This document shows positions 34,020-42,407 of a stretch of DNA of 53,740 nt, piece after piece (position 1 is the first letter of the stretch; every line of letters starts with the position of its first letter). The notes below the pieces were generated by a model. The model ran no database searches. It was not told the origin of the DNA and worked only from the letters and a program-made list of their open reading frames with translations. Source of the stretch: Paenibacillus sp. FJAT-29882 (GTDB lineage: Bacteria > Bacillota > Bacilli > Bacillales > DSM-1321); the NCBI RefSeq assembly GCF_001510645.1, contig NZ_LMVB01000001.1, positions 1,816,446-1,870,185 of the forward strand, read 5' to 3'. The translations under genes were made by a program, and so were the position numbers.

Positions 34020-34233
34020 ACTTTTATCCCCTTTCATGAAGATACCAATACTTTCTATTTATGTTACCGCAAACTCTTCACTGTTCTGTAAAATCACCTC
34101 ATACAAAAAAGAGGCTCCTTTAAAGTACGCCCGATTACGGTGAAATCATGGATTGTTATTTGTTAATGATCATCTAAAATTCAAAAGTGACCTTCGATTA
34201 AAGTGCCCTTAAGTTGAAAAAAGAAACCATAAT

Positions 34234-34539
34234 TTATTCAGAATAGAACCAAGGGATAGCTGGTGGGATTCCTGCTTCCGGTAAAAGATAAACAATGACG
34301 AAATACAAACAAATTAATACACCCAAAAGAGAAACCAAAATAGAAAGTAAAGGATTGACTCTTTTTATAATTCCATATATTCCACAAACAAAGCTGGTGG
34401 CTAAGCCAAGGAATAACTCAAAAAATGCCACTGGATATACAGAGAAATGTTCCATTACAAAAATTCTAATATTGTTAAAGATAGAAATAACCAAGATAAA
34501 TAGGGCTTGTAAAATTAATCCCCGTACAGGAATACTCAA
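34234..34539 (-). CDS. Small three-TM hypothetical protein
   Basis: 101 residues with three hydrophobic helices (about 7-27, 38-60 and 67-90) and a short C-terminal PAIPWFYSE tail. The only start in good position is TTG 34537-34539 with a poor ribosome binding site, so the 5' end is uncertain. Family not recognised. Confidence 0.5.
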   Translation of the reverse strand: MSIPVRGLILQALFILVISIFNNIRIFVMEHFSVYPVAFFELFLGLATSFVCGIYGIIKRVNPLLSILVSLLGVLICLYFVIVYLLPEAGIPPAIPWFYSE

Positions 34540-34632
34540 TTAAAACCGCCACCATAACTTACAAATTATAACAAGAAATAATCATAAAATAGCATGATGG
34601 CGAATGCCATCTATAAAACGCCTCAAAAACCC

Positions 34633-34659
34633 GGTCCGAAAAAGTGCATTTTTCGGACC
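34633..34659. terminator. Strong hairpin, possible terminator
   Basis: GGTCCGAAAAA / TTTTTCGGACC, perfect 11-bp arms with a 5-base loop. No gene end adjoins it closely, so its role is uncertain. Confidence 0.4.
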
Positions 34660-34725
34660 GATTTAACCCTAAACTCATTTATCTTCTAAAATATATGGTT
34701 AATTGCTGCTCTTCCTCAACAATAT

Positions 34726-34960
34726 GGTCCGTTTGCTGAATAAGGTTTCTAAGGAGCACATGAATGCTCTATACAAATCTAGTTAACATAAAGGGAATTT
34801 TTGGGATTTCTGAAACCTAAACCCCCTTGGTGTTCAAGGGGCTCCGAATGGTCCATTTTTATCGTTTATACATGATTTTATACATGGTTGATGAATCAAC
34901 ATTTTCGGCTTCTGAAAAAGCCTGGTAGCTGCATAAAAAAAGGGTGCACCCGTTAGTTAA
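34726..34960. repeat. Long dispersed repeat, copy 2 (about 220 bp)
   Basis: Near-complete match to 587-810: GGTCCGTTTGCTGAATAAGG, ATGCTCTATACAAATCTAG, the CCCCTTG / CAAGGGG hairpin, GTTGAT / ATCAAC hairpin and CTGCATAAAAAAAGGG. It ends in a REP-like GCACCCGTTAGTTAAAGAAC. Confidence 0.85.
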
Positions 34961-34971
34961 AGAACAACTTA

Positions 34972-35472
34972 CTATAATAATTTAGACATATAATACTCGT
35001 TGAAAAGTGTGTCCTCTATCATAAGTGAGTTTCTTTTTGTTCCTTCTATCTCAAATCCCATTTTCTTATATAAAGATACTCCTACTTCATTTTGAGTGAC
35101 CACTGTAAGTTCTAATCGTAATATATTATGAGTTATTGCCCACTCTTCTATCTTTTGGAATAGTTTTGTACCTATACCACGCCCTCTGTATTCTTTTAAA
35201 ATACCAATAACAAGATAGACAGAGTGTTTATTTCTCCTTGCATTTCCACCAATGACTATTAAATAACCTACTAACTTTCCACCATCTTGTTCAGCGACAA
35301 GTATCGTAGAATTAGCCTCTTCTTCCATTTGTTCCAATCGTTTACGTTGTTGCTCATTAGAAATTTTTCTTTCTCCTGCTTCCATAAGCATAAAATCAGC
35401 CTCAGATTCAACTTGCCGAATTAGACTTACAAAACTTTCAGCATCCTCAGGCTTTATCTCTCTGATTAACAT
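34972..35472 (-). CDS. GNAT-family N-acetyltransferase
   Basis: 166 residues. The acetyl-CoA site is clear (YLVIGILKEYRGRGIGTKLFQKIEEWA, R/Q-x-x-G-x-G), followed by LRLELTVVTQNEVGVSLYKKMGFEIEG, the canonical GNAT C-terminal half. Substrate not readable. AGGAGG precedes the ATG. Monocistronic, bordered by dispersed repeats. Confidence 0.9.
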   Translation of the reverse strand: MLIREIKPEDAESFVSLIRQVESEADFMLMEAGERKISNEQQRKRLEQMEEEANSTILVAEQDGGKLVGYLIVIGGNARRNKHSVYLVIGILKEYRGRGIGTKLFQKIEEWAITHNILRLELTVVTQNEVGVSLYKKMGFEIEGTKRNSLMIEDTLFNEYYMSKLL

Positions 35473-35554
35473 TAGATTCCTCCTTCACCCGATAAACACA
35501 TTCCAATATTATACAATATATTATTAAACTAATCTGCCCAGTTAGTTTAACAAC

Positions 35555-36229
35555 TCATAAATCTACTGGTTGAAATTCAATTGATTTTGCTTGATACATT
35601 TTATCTCGATATTCATAAACAATAACAATTTCACCAATAAAGCCAGCTGGAGAAATTTGACCTGGGATTTTAGCAATAAGCTGATTGTCTTTTACTTCAT
35701 AATCAATAATACTGCCAAAACCTATATCCGCAAATAAATTTGTAGGTCGTATTTTTAGCGGTGTTATATCGACAATAGATACCTTGTCACCCACACTGAT
35801 TTCGGCTTTTTCAGTCGATAATTTTGTTTTTACGTTTTTATATATAATTGCAATAGGATTATCAACAAGGACGTCAATCAATCCATTAGTATAACTATAA
35901 ATATAAACTTCTTCTTCTAAAGCACCAGTACCATAACTTTGCGTCAAGATTATGATTAGTTCTTTCTTCTTGTCTTTGTTAATATCTTCATAGAAAATTT
36001 TGGGGGCATAGGTAGGACTAGTATCGTTCATCCAAAAAGGTCTGAAGTAAGTCTCCCCTTTAAAATCAATTTTAAAATCGCGATATAGGCTACCCATCTT
36101 TTTTGCATAAACAGTTATATTATCTTTATCAGATTTTGCTATGGCAGTATGTCCTGGAATTGTTGATCCTGCTTTATTAGGGGCAATTACAAAAATAATT
36201 ACTATTATTAAAAGGATGTATGCTTTCAT
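35555..36229 (-). CDS. Secreted hypothetical protein with EF-hand-like loop
   Basis: 224 residues with an N-terminal signal segment (MKAYILLIIVIIFVIAPNKAG). The mature domain is beta-rich and contains YEDINKDKKKELIIIL, a D-x-N-x-D-x-x-x-E loop like the calcium-binding motifs of VCBS/FG-GAP proteins. ATG 36227-36229 with AGGTG upstream. Probably an extracellular protein; role unknown. Confidence 0.65.
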   Translation of the reverse strand: MKAYILLIIVIIFVIAPNKAGSTIPGHTAIAKSDKDNITVYAKKMGSLYRDFKIDFKGETYFRPFWMNDTSPTYAPKIFYEDINKDKKKELIIILTQSYGTGALEEEVYIYSYTNGLIDVLVDNPIAIIYKNVKTKLSTEKAEISVGDKVSIVDITPLKIRPTNLFADIGFGSIIDYEVKDNQLIAKIPGQISPAGFIGEIVIVYEYRDKMYQAKSIEFQPVDL

Positions 36230-36260
36230 AGAGAACACCTCATTTTAGTGTTCCCTAACT

Positions 36261-36345
36261 TGTTTTCTTATTCAAGTATCCTGCCCCTTTAGTTGAACAA
36301 GGTTTTTTTTGAATGTATGATTTTAGCTATTTTCGTACATTAAAA
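36261..36345. repeat. REP-like word plus AATGTATGA inverted repeat
   Basis: TTCAAGTATCCTGCCCCTTT followed by AGTTGAACAAGG and AATGTATGAT...TCGTACATT. Confidence 0.65.
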
Positions 36346-36418
36346 TCCTTGATATAACTGGGCCCTTTCGATAAACTATCATTATCATATGTTGAATGTA
36401 CGATAACGGATGATAATC

Positions 36419-36535
36419 ATGAAAGAAAAGAACGTGCAGCCGTTGCGAACGGTCAAAGAAATTGAGGTTATGAAATGGGTGTTGCGGCGATATGGTTCCC
36501 AGCGTGTTGGACAGCAAGATCCAGGAAATAAGTAA
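36419..36535 (+). pseudogene. Tyrosine integrase N-terminal stub
   Basis: 38 codons read MKEKNVQPLRTVKEIEVMKW then VLRRYGSQRVGQQDPGNK and stop. The segment VQP-R--K-IE-MKW-L-R-GS-R is the conserved N-terminus of short Bacillus phage/ICE-type tyrosine recombinases. The catalytic R-H-R-Y region is missing. Confidence 0.55.
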
Positions 36536-36699
36536 AGTGTTTCAACCTGTCTTCCTCAACAAAAAAAAACAGAAGCCTTTTAGTCCCTGCTCCTAACTGT
36601 CCTAACACATCTGTATACGTTATCTTGATAATCTACTAAGATACAATCACCGATATCTCCATAAGTCTCTTAAGATAACCTGGTACCCGCTTATGAATC

Positions 36700-36750
36700 T
36701 CATAACTTCTCCTATGCTGTAGGCCGTAGGTTCGATTCCTATCTGGGACG
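36700..36750 (+). other. tRNA 3'-end-like segment (candidate att remnant)
   Basis: CTCATAAC...GTAGGTTCGATTCCTATCTGGGAC resembles the anticodon-to-T-arm part of a tRNA: the T loop TTCGATT is flanked by GTAGG / CCTAT, which pair with one G-U. No 5' half folds with it, so it is not an intact tRNA gene. Together with the integrase stub it suggests an old attachment site. Confidence 0.45.
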
Positions 36751-36762
36751 CTTAATAAAAAT

Positions 36763-36802
36763 AGCCAAAACGTTGCATATAGGTTTTGGCTGTTTATTTT
36801 TG
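36763..36802 (+). terminator. Rho-independent terminator beside the tRNA-like segment
   Basis: AGCCAAAAC / GTTTTGGCT perfect 9-bp stem with GTTTATTTTTG. Confidence 0.7.
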
Positions 36803-36951
36803 TAGTACAGTTCAAGTCCTGAACTTGTAACAGGTCTTTTTCGGACAAAATACCAAAAATGATTTTATGACTTTTTTAATGTTTTTCGTTTATACCAAGA
36901 TATTAGCTTTAGCAAACCTCATAAAAAATAAAATCAACCTTATATCTTATC

Positions 36952-37728
36952 TTAATCGTTCCCTACATGAAAAAAATCAAAGGGGTATGGAATGATTGTT
37001 GTTGTACGATAGAGCATTTCAGATACTGTTACACATTCATAGTCGTTTTTGTATAAATATTCCATGATGTTTTCTAATGCTTTAACTGTCTGAGATGTTT
37101 GAGAAAATTCGCTACCAGTCCAATCATGGAATAGAATGATATTACCAGGTCTAACACCTTTTGTTATATGTCTAGAAATTTGGCTGGCTACTGGGCTTTT
37201 CCAATCTTGTGGATCCTGATGCCATGACCACAGAATAACAAGTTTGCCATTTTTTATAGCTGAATTAATAATTAAATCATTGTAAAGGCCTCCAACTGGG
37301 CGATAAAGAGTTGGTTTATAACCAGTGAACAGCTTTATAATTTTATCTGTTTGATCTAATTCTGCTGTTAATTTAGCAGCTGTAATATTTCTATCATAAA
37401 TATGATTATAAGTGTGATTAGCAATTTCGTGTCCTTCTTTTACTTGCCTTTTTAAAATAGCAGGAAATCTTTTAACTTTATTACCTGCTACAAAAAAGGT
37501 TGCTTTTGCATTGTATTTAGCTAATATATCAAGTATTTGAGGAGTGAAAATGGGATGAGGTCCATCATCAAATGTGATTGCAACCATTTTTTCCCTAGTG
37601 TTTACTTCCCAAATTACGTGACCTGTTTTTTCATATGCCTCACGACTATCTGTGAATGCGTATGCGGGTGTTTTTGTGGAACAAAAAGAAATGAATAAAA
37701 GAATGGGTAACATCCAAATTTTTTTCAC
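36952..37728 (-). CDS. Polysaccharide deacetylase (PdaA/PdaB-like, secreted)
   Basis: 258 residues. Signal peptide (MKKIWMLPILLFISF...). NodB-domain motifs: AITFDDGPHP (catalytic and metal Asp), HEIANHTYNH (H-x-x-x-H), RPVGGLYND, LWSWHQDPQDW and IILFHDWTG. Such enzymes remove acetyl groups from peptidoglycan glycans, often in spores. GTG start 37726-37728 with AGGAG 10 nt upstream. Monocistronic. Confidence 0.9.
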   Translation of the reverse strand: MKKIWMLPILLFISFCSTKTPAYAFTDSREAYEKTGHVIWEVNTREKMVAITFDDGPHPIFTPQILDILAKYNAKATFFVAGNKVKRFPAILKRQVKEGHEIANHTYNHIYDRNITAAKLTAELDQTDKIIKLFTGYKPTLYRPVGGLYNDLIINSAIKNGKLVILWSWHQDPQDWKSPVASQISRHITKGVRPGNIILFHDWTGSEFSQTSQTVKALENIMEYLYKNDYECVTVSEMLYRTTTIIPYPFDFFHVGND

Positions 37729-38077
37729 GAATAATACACTCCTATGAAATATAAGTAGGAATACTACCAGCTATTTATTTGCTATTATTTTTGATCAAGA
37801 TAGCCTCAACGTAGGGAAGCCAGCTATACATTCCAATAAGTGTCTTAGTGTATAATATATGGGTTTGTCAGCAGAACCCCATAGAGATCGAAAAAGTACC
37901 TTATTAACAGATCTCAAAGGAATTAAGCGTCAGTAAATCTACTCTTATTAATCGGTCCTTTATTCAATCAATTTATATTCTGAAATTAATTCTGACAATG
38001 AAACAACGTCCGCCTTTTTTCGTATATGGGAATATATTCTTTTAAAACACCAACCATTTTCATCCACAAATTAACAT

Positions 38078-38721
38078 TTAACCAATAGCAACTAGCTGTT
38101 CATATTCGGTTAATTTCCCCGCCAGTTTTTTGCCTTGTTTTGTAATATGTTGGGTTGTATATACATTATCAAAAAAGAAATTATTTTCCAAAAAAGGGAC
38201 GTTCATTTCGTTAGCAGCTTACTGACGACACTTTTTCCCGTCGTCTTGCTATCGAGATAAAAAAGACCGTTCTCCTTACACACCTCGAGAACAATTTTCA
38301 TCACTCTTTCATCCTGTGTTACTTTTGAACCCATATGATGAATCATTCCGACAGCGTGAGGTACATCTTTAACTGCAGCTTCTACACGCTTATGTATTTC
38401 CTTATTGCTTAAATCAGTAGTAATTGCGCCTGGATCAAGCCAGCTTTTCTTCCCTTTTTTCGACTCCATTGGTAAATGAACAATAACTTCATGCCCATAT
38501 TGGCTAGCGAGCTCCGCATCTTCTTTCGTTGATGGCATAAAGGGAATGATTGCAACAGTTAGCTTTACTGGGAGCTTAATCATCTCCTCCGTTCCCTTCA
38601 TATTATTACCTAAATCATCAATAACTATGGCTAAATAACTCTTCGGTGAAGAAAGAGATTCAGCTAACACTGGCTGAGACAAAGAAAAAAGAAGAAAGAC
38701 ACTGCTAATTCATAGTTTCAT
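38078..38721 (-). pseudogene. Divergent polysaccharide deacetylase (YibQ-like), multiply broken
   Basis: Three lesions are visible. The signal peptide starts at ATG 38719-38721 but codon 4 is TGA; reading on gives ISSVFLLFSLSQPVLAE. The catalytic core is intact (AIVIDDLGNNMKG, VIVHLPMESKK, GMIHHMGSKVTQDERVMK, GLFYLDSKTTGKSVVSKL). A frameshift near 38212 moves the frame to ANEMNVPFLENNFFFDNVYT and TQHITKQGKKLAG, which ends prematurely at VAIG-stop where the family continues into HVG. The ORF from 38203 to 38682 is only the middle part. Confidence 0.8.
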
Positions 38722-38863
38722 CTCATCACTCCTCGTTTTTTATTAGCATTTTCCATTGTTCTTTAAATTACAGTAAGTGGTGAATACATCCAGACTATTT
38801 TAGGAAAACTTTTTGTATGTAGTCTAAAGCTTTTTCAAAATATAATGAAATTGAGTGGAATAA

Positions 38864-39736
38864 ATGCGATCTGTTATTACGGTCATTCTTTTATCAATTA
38901 CCCTGTTCATTAACTGTTCCAATGTTTTAGCAAAAGATGAAAGTGTGGGCATTCGGATTGATATGCTCCCTTGGGGGGAAGTGGATGGGGTTTTGCCGAA
39001 GTACAGCAAGTTTACAGTGTTGGATGTGGAAACAGGGAACATGTTTAAGGTGCAGAGACGGGCAGGAAACCGCCATGCGGACGTTCAGCCCTTGACTTCG
39101 AAAGATACGAAGATAATGAAAGAGATATATGGCGGGAAATGGAGCTGGAAACGAAGAGCTATTATTGTCATTCAACATGATCAATGGATTGCGGCTTCAA
39201 TGCATGGGATGCCACATGGTGCTGGTGCATTAGGAAATGATTTTCCTGGTCATTTTTGCATCCATTTTTATGGAAGTAAGACTCACCGCACAAACTCCAT
39301 AGATTTATCACATAAACTAATGATTTTAAAAGCAGCAGGCAAACTTCAAGAGTATGTTACCAGCGCTGACCCGTTTGAACTAATTAATGCATATGTAGCT
39401 GGATTTAAGCAGCAGGATTCCCGGATAATCTCAACCATTTCCCTTCAGCAAATTGACTGGAAAGAGCATATTCAATCGGTTGAAAATATAAATTTGAAAC
39501 GTATGTCTGTTTTTCCTGTTGAAGACCTAGTAAATAAAATAAGTCTTGAAGTGCCAGTTGAAATCGAATGGGTAAGTAATAATTCGGAAATAAAATACTT
39601 CAAAGGGGATATTTACTTATTCCGTTTTTCCCCCGCAGATGCATGGAAAATAGATAGTATCCGGTTTTTAAAAGATAGTTGTATTCTAAAGGAATTTAAA
39701 AATAAGAAAGAAAACACATTTTGGAGCAATCATTAA
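38864..39736 (+). CDS. Secreted protein of unknown function with GHFCIHF motif
   Basis: 290 residues with a signal peptide ending near CSNVLA. The first half contains a striking conserved-looking block (YGGKWSWKRRAIIVI, then MHGMPHGAGALGNDFPGHFCIHFYGSKTH at about residues 113-142), with a Cys between two His residues. It is reminiscent of, but not equal to, the HG...SHGC-x-R motif of L,D-transpeptidases. The second half is a separate alpha/beta domain. It lies divergent from the broken deacetylase and may serve in cell-wall metabolism. Confidence 0.7.
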   Translation: MRSVITVILLSITLFINCSNVLAKDESVGIRIDMLPWGEVDGVLPKYSKFTVLDVETGNMFKVQRRAGNRHADVQPLTSKDTKIMKEIYGGKWSWKRRAIIVIQHDQWIAASMHGMPHGAGALGNDFPGHFCIHFYGSKTHRTNSIDLSHKLMILKAAGKLQEYVTSADPFELINAYVAGFKQQDSRIISTISLQQIDWKEHIQSVENINLKRMSVFPVEDLVNKISLEVPVEIEWVSNNSEIKYFKGDIYLFRFSPADAWKIDSIRFLKDSCILKEFKNKKENTFWSNH

Positions 39737-39759
39737 GGAAAAGGATACTTGTTTAAATA

Positions 39760-39799
39760 GAAAATACTCTGAAGAATATCTCATCTCCAGAGTATTTTC
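39760..39799. terminator. Bidirectional terminator
   Basis: GAAAATACTCTG / CAGAGTATTTTC perfect 12-bp arms with A/T runs on both sides, between the convergent secreted-protein gene and HU copy B. In copy A the equivalent stem has lost pairing. Confidence 0.8.
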
Positions 39800-39824
39800 A
39801 CACTATTATAAATATATTTTAATC

Positions 39825-40097
39825 TTATTTAACAGCCTCTTTTAATTCCTTACCTGGTTTAAAAGCAGGAACTTTAGATGCAGCAATTTGTATTTCTGCT
39901 CCTGTTTGTGGATTTCTTCCCGTACGAGCTGCTCGCTCACGTACTTCAAACGTTCCAAATCCAACCAATTGGATTTTTTCCTCTTTAGCAAGCGTAGTAG
40001 AGATTGTTTCACTCCATGCATTCACTGCTTTTTTAGCGTCTTCTTTTGTTAGTTCTGCTTGTGTTGCCACAGCATTCACTAGATCTGTTTTGTTCAT
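39825..40097 (-). CDS. HU-family histone-like DNA-binding protein (copy B)
   Basis: 90 residues, identical to copy A except three positions (Ile to Ser after NAW, Asp to Glu in VRDRAA, Glu to Ala in TGEEIQ). All HU elements, including the RNPQTG arm tip, are intact. Same leader and start as copy A (ATG 40095-40097, GAGGTG). It lies on the 3' side of germinant receptor operon 2, whereas copy A lies on the 5' side of operon 1. Confidence 0.95.
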   Translation of the reverse strand: MNKTDLVNAVATQAELTKEDAKKAVNAWSETISTTLAKEEKIQLVGFGTFEVRERAARTGRNPQTGAEIQIAASKVPAFKPGKELKEAVK

Positions 40098-40364
40098 CGT
40101 CAAACACCTCGTCTTTTATTCTTATTGGTATGTAATAGTTTCACCATCAACACAACATATGTTCGGTATGTCTGTCTAAGAGTAGTACTTTGCGAAAGAC
40201 CGATAAGGTGTATTATGTAAACTGGTATTTCAGTAGGTACAACATATCAGACGAGGACCTACTAAAATAAATTAAGTGGCTACACTAGATTTATCCCACT
40301 TTCCACCTAGGGTAAATATTCTTCTCTAAAGTTAGAAATGTTAATCAAATTATAACAATTTAGA

Positions 40365-40610
40365 TTGGATAAGGTTGATACAATAGATTTTATTCGGTCA
40401 TTTTTAAACAGATGGAGTTGGAAGCAGTCGGATTTCCCGGCAGATGGCCATCAGTTCACCATCAAATATTCCCGTACTCTACATGCGCAGAGTGTATGTG
40501 GCAACACATGGGGTGCTGGTGAGCATTATTCTTATTTTTCCCTTCGTGATTTTGACCATGTCGCTTATGAAGTAATCAGTATCCAACGTCAAATCAAAAA
40601 TGATAACTAA
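40365..40610 (+). CDS. Doubtful small ORF, 81 aa
   Basis: TTG start, no clear ribosome binding site. The sequence (RSFLNRWSWKQSDFPADGHQ, then FTIKYSRTLHAQSVCGNTWG) has plausible protein composition but no recognised motif. It lies in an otherwise empty 40.2-40.8 kb stretch and may be a remnant. Confidence 0.25.
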   Translation: MDKVDTIDFIRSFLNRWSWKQSDFPADGHQFTIKYSRTLHAQSVCGNTWGAGEHYSYFSLRDFDHVAYEVISIQRQIKNDN

Positions 40611-40843
40611 AGTGATATCGCAGTTGTTGTCGAAGGTGGCTTCATACAAAATACCCAGTGGCCTTATACTTAAAGTGTAAAACAGAAAAACAAAATTGTA
40701 TTGAAATTAGCTCATGGATAAGGAAAAATGAACGCCATTGTGACGTCATCCGACGGTAAATAACTTTCATAAAGAGAATATATTGAAAAAAGTGGGCAGT
40801 CGCCCATTACGTTAAAGTAGGGGGGACTAACCACAATGTTCAT

Positions 40844-41044
40844 TTAGATGTTATATTGTCTATTAAATTCAAAAATCTCATCAACAGCCTGCTGATACTC
40901 CGCCGATTTTTGCAAGGATTCTTTCATTTTTGCCGCAGCTTTATGGATTGATGACTGATTTAACAAATGGTCTGCGGATTCACGCAGCTGATTTGCCGTC
41001 AAACCTTGCATTTGTAATTGAATGCCGACTGCTATATTGGCACC
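40844..41044 (-). pseudogene. C-terminal fragment of an MGT-type glycosyltransferase
   Basis: The frame reads GANIAVGIQLQMQGLTANQL, then RESADHLLNQSSIHKAAAKM, then KESLQKSAEYQQAVDEIFEF and stop. This matches the C-terminal helix pair of YjiC/macrolide glycosyltransferases (LR-a-v--ll-----A--m------g--AvdeI--f). The rest of the gene is absent; the fragment abuts the 3' end of germinant receptor operon 2. Confidence 0.5.
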
Positions 41045-41052
41045 CCAAAAAC

Positions 41053-42153
41053 TTACGGCAAGAACGATTTCGATCTCTTCCGACGTATGACCGCAACACC
41101 TAGGAGTAAAACAGGAATGAGCAACTGAACCGTTAAGAAATAAAAGGGCATAGTTGTACCCATTCCTCGAATCATTTCCTCAAACGAGGGGGTTGACCAT
41201 ACTGAAAAGATAATAATTAAAAAACCAATTGGTAATACAAACTGTTTATAACTGGGCAGTGTTAGCCATTGTGAAGTGCCAAGTATAAGCATATAAAAAA
41301 AGGAGGAAAGTTGTACGAAACCACCAAGAACCCAAAAGGCGATGACTATTGACTCAATATGTTCAAAAAAAGAACCGACACTTATAAATCTTGCAGCCTC
41401 AAACACAGGGAAATATAGGTTAGAAATAATTCCTCCAAATAAGAAAAGATTCCCAAGATTAATAAATACCATGGTTAAGACACTGGCAATGACAGAAAAC
41501 ATTCCCCATTTCATAACCTTTTGTTGATTCGTTAAAAGTGGAATCAGGAATGACATCAATGAAAATTGACTTAACCAGGCATGTGGTGCAATGGATCCTT
41601 TAATGGAGGGCATTATCCCATCTTGCATGATTGGAAATATATTTTTTACATTTAAATCAGGAATAAGAAAGACATAAATCAGGATATAGAGAGCTAAAAC
41701 AATCGGCAAAAAGATTGTAGCACATCTTCCAATCGTTTCAATGCCCCCGTGGACAGCAATCGCGCAAGAAAGGGCAATACTACCAGTAACAAAAATGATT
41801 GGCGTTTTATGCAAAAAAGCACTTTCAATGAACTCACCATATTCCCTAAATGCGATAGCAGTATCGTGTAATAGAAAAAACAAGTAAATGAACGAGATAA
41901 TTTTGCCAAGGGTTCGACCAAGAATAAGTTCACCGTATTCGATTAGTGTTTTCCCTGGATATAGCTTAGAAAGCTTTACAATAATCATGACGATGAGAAA
42001 GCCGCTCAAAGAACCCCATATGGGAGACAACCACAAATCACGCTTTGCATGCTGTGATGTGACATATGGGATGTAAAGAATGGCCGTGGCTACAACTGTT
42101 GCATACATAATGAGGGCTAGCTCTAAGTAAGAAATTCTACCTTTTTCAATCAT
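41053..42153 (-). CDS. Spore germinant receptor subunit B (GerAB/GerKB family permease)
   Basis: 366 residues with about ten membrane helices: YLELALIMYATVVATAILYIPYVTSQHAKRDLW at the N-terminus, and LEFGELILGRTLGK-type loop (LIEYGELILGRTLGK). Last gene of operon 2. ATG with AAAAGG upstream. It probably recognises a different germinant from the operon 1 paralogue. Confidence 0.93.
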   Translation of the reverse strand: MIEKGRISYLELALIMYATVVATAILYIPYVTSQHAKRDLWLSPIWGSLSGFLIVMIIVKLSKLYPGKTLIEYGELILGRTLGKIISFIYLFFLLHDTAIAFREYGEFIESAFLHKTPIIFVTGSIALSCAIAVHGGIETIGRCATIFLPIVLALYILIYVFLIPDLNVKNIFPIMQDGIMPSIKGSIAPHAWLSQFSLMSFLIPLLTNQQKVMKWGMFSVIASVLTMVFINLGNLFLFGGIISNLYFPVFEAARFISVGSFFEHIESIVIAFWVLGGFVQLSSFFYMLILGTSQWLTLPSYKQFVLPIGFLIIIFSVWSTPSFEEMIRGMGTTMPFYFLTVQLLIPVLLLGVAVIRRKRSKSFLP

Positions 42154-42185
42154 ATTTGTTCATTCCTTTTCTAAAAGGAGTCTAT

Positions 42186-42407
42186 TTACCAAAACGTTTC
42201 AAATGATTTATAGATGAAATCAATTAATTGTCCAGGTCCCGGCATTTCTGGAAAGATAACGAGCAAAACAGCAAGCACCCAGTTAAGCAGCATTAACAAA
42301 AAAAAGGTCATTTTTACTTTTCTCCCATTTTTCTTCAACTTGGGCCATTGGTATAAAAAGATAAGCACCAATATAACTGTTACCCCTAATATCCCTCCAA
42401 CCTTCAT
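42186..42407 (-). CDS. Small two-TM germinant receptor D-type subunit
   Basis: 73 residues with two hydrophobic helices (about 4-19 and 33-53) and KLKKNGRKVKMT between them. It overlaps the end of the C subunit gene by 4 bp and sits in the same position as the D gene of operon 1. Confidence 0.8.
   Translation of the reverse strand: MKVGGILGVTVILVLIFLYQWPKLKKNGRKVKMTFFLLMLLNWVLAVLLVIFPEMPGPGQLIDFIYKSFETFW

Larger units (their letters stand above)
39749..40226. repeat. HU-gene direct repeat, copy B
   Basis: Matches 7752-8229 in the same orientation, including the HU gene, its leader and about 120 bp of upstream sequence. Confidence 0.85.

Noticed and set aside
36370..36420. Fur-like half-sites (TATCATTATCATATG and GATGATAATCATG) before the integrase stub
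   Set aside because: Halves are wrongly spaced for a 19-bp box and the downstream gene is a 38-codon stub; probably coincidence.
36700..36750. Considered as a functional tRNA gene
   Set aside because: Only T-arm-like and partial anticodon-like parts are present; no D-arm or matching acceptor 5' strand could be found.
36636..36848. Minus-strand open frame containing PDRNRTYGLQHRRSYEIHKR
   Set aside because: This is the antisense reading of the tRNA-like segment, a familiar spurious ORF type.
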